Below, piece by piece: positions 6,164-7,071 of a stretch of DNA of 7,071 nucleotides (within the stretch, counting starts at the first letter, position 1; every line of letters starts with the position of its first letter). The stretch spans positions 1 to 7,071 of the forward strand of contig JAIFNE010000078.1 in the NCBI GenBank assembly GCA_020047875.1, given 5' to 3'. The position numbers were made by a program, and so were the translations under genes. Origin of the DNA: Hydrogenophaga sp. (GTDB lineage Bacteria > Pseudomonadota > Gammaproteobacteria > Burkholderiales > Burkholderiaceae_C). The notes under the pieces are model-generated. The model had not been told where the DNA came from. It made no database searches and saw only the letters and a list, made by a program, of their open reading frames with translations.

Positions 6164-7071
6164 ATGCAGTATTTCGTCACCGGTGCCACCGGCTTCATTG
6201 GCAAGCGCCTGGTCAAAAAGCTGCTGGAGCGCAAAGGTGCGGTGGTGCACTTCCTGATTCGTCAGGCGAGTGAGGGCAAGGTGGACGATCTGCGTGCTTA
6301 CTGGGGCGTGAGCGCGGCCCGCGCGGTGCCGGTGTTTGGCGACCTCACGGCCAAAAAACTGGGTGTGAATGCCGAAACGATCAAGGCGCTCAAGGGAAAA
6401 ATCGATCACTTTCATCATCTGGCCGCGGTGTATGACCTGCAGGCCGACGAGGAAAGCCAGATCGCGGTGAACATCGAAGGCACCCGCAACACGGTCGAGC
6501 TGGCCAAGGCCATCGGAGCCGGGCATTTCCACCATGTGTCGTCGATTGCTGCGGCCGGGCTCTACGAGGGCGTGTTCCGTGAAGATATGTTCGACGAGGC
6601 CGAGAACGTCGATCACCCCTACTTCATGACCAAGCACGAGAGCGAAAAAATCGTGCGCACCGAGTGCAAGCTTCCCTGGTCGGTCTACCGGCCGGCGCTG
6701 GTGGTGGGCGACAGCCAGACCGGCGAGATGGACAAGATCGACGGCCCCTACTACTTCTTCAAGCTGATCCAGCGCATGCGGCAAATCCTGCCGCCCTGGA
6801 TGCCCAGCGTGGGCCTCGAGGGTGGCCGCATCAACATCGTGCCGGTGGACTTCGTGGTCGATGCACTGGATCACATCAGCCACCAGAAGCGGGCCAGCGG
6901 CGCCTGCTTCCACCTGGTGGACCCGGTGGGCTACCGGGTGGGCGATGTGCTGGACATCTTGAGCAAGGCGGCGCATGCGCCGAAGATGAACCTGTTCATC
7001 AACGCCGCGCTGATGGGCTTCATTCCCAAGAGCGTCAAGAAAGGGCTGATGGCGTTGGCGCCGGTGCGCCG
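6164..7071 (+). CDS. Large SDR-family protein, probable fatty acyl-CoA reductase-like enzyme, N-terminal part
   Basis: The visible 302 residues form an extended-SDR (NAD-dependent epimerase-like) domain; the gene runs off the right edge. GATGFIG (7-13) is the nucleotide-binding loop, HLAAVYD and HFHHVSSIAAAGLY follow (S126, S127), and HPYFMTKHESEK gives the Y153-x3-K157 catalytic pair. DGPYYFFKLIQ and GRINIVPVDFVVDALDHI closely resemble, from memory, the long Marinobacter-type fatty acyl-CoA reductase of about 660 residues, whose second half is another SDR domain homologous to Acr1. Those enzymes reduce acyl-CoA or acyl-ACP to fatty alcohol with NADPH. Whether this protein has the C-terminal domain and that activity cannot be seen here. 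Many relatives in betaproteobacteria are annotated only as SDR oxidoreductases. It is divergent from the phasin gene, which fits a storage-lipid context. Confidence 0.85.
   Translation, partial: MQYFVTGATGFIGKRLVKKLLERKGAVVHFLIRQASEGKVDDLRAYWGVSAARAVPVFGDLTAKKLGVNAETIKALKGKIDHFHHLAAVYDLQADEESQIAVNIEGTRNTVELAKAIGAGHFHHVSSIAAAGLYEGVFREDMFDEAENVDHPYFMTKHESEKIVRTECKLPWSVYRPALVVGDSQTGEMDKIDGPYYFFKLIQRMRQILPPWMPSVGLEGGRINIVPVDFVVDALDHISHQKRASGACFHLVDPVGYRVGDVLDILSKAAHAPKMNLFINAALMGFIPKSVKKGLMALAPVR

Noticed and set aside
6017..6976. Minus-strand open frame opposite the acyl-CoA reductase-like gene
   Set aside because: His/Val/Asp-rich shadow; the plus strand has the best ribosome site in the window and SDR motifs.

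Overview
The window looks like ordinary chromosome from a GC-rich betaproteobacterium. The proteins resemble those of Burkholderiales, probably Comamonadaceae; this placement is inferred from the look of the proteins, not from a search. I see no RNA gene, CRISPR array, insertion sequence or prophage, and base composition is even apart from one AT-rich intergenic stretch.

Layout: (1) 1-831, minus: N-terminal 277 residues of a molybdopterin oxidoreductase with a 4Fe-4S motif, running off the left edge. (2) 832-967: a short divergent intergenic region. (3) 968-2194 and 2205-3311, plus: a two-gene unit of zinc hydrolases, an M20-family amidohydrolase followed 10 bases later by a DUF2817 (M14-like) metallopeptidase-type protein. 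(4) 3333-5223, minus: a patatin-like phospholipase gene followed, with a 4-base overlap, by a TetR-family regulator. The patatin reading frame is broken by one apparent frameshift near 4945. (5) 5330-5875, minus: a phasin with a short Lys/Ala/Pro-rich basic tail, of the PhaF/PhaI type. (6) 5876-6163: a divergent regulatory region. (7) 6164-7071, plus: the first 302 residues of a large SDR protein resembling the Marinobacter-type fatty acyl-CoA reductase, running off the right edge.

The right half reads as a lipid and carbon-storage neighbourhood: a polyhydroxyalkanoate granule protein, a lipid acyl hydrolase with its own TetR regulator, and a putative acyl-CoA reductase transcribed divergently from the phasin. 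The left half is catabolic: a molybdoenzyme of unknown substrate and a pair of hydrolases that may act on amide-linked substrates.

The observations most worth a second look are the frameshift inside the patatin gene, a 23-base interrupted palindrome just upstream of the patatin-tetR unit that could be the TetR operator, a strong hairpin after the phasin gene, and the AT-rich phasin promoter region with two small dyads. I found no convincing undescribed system.
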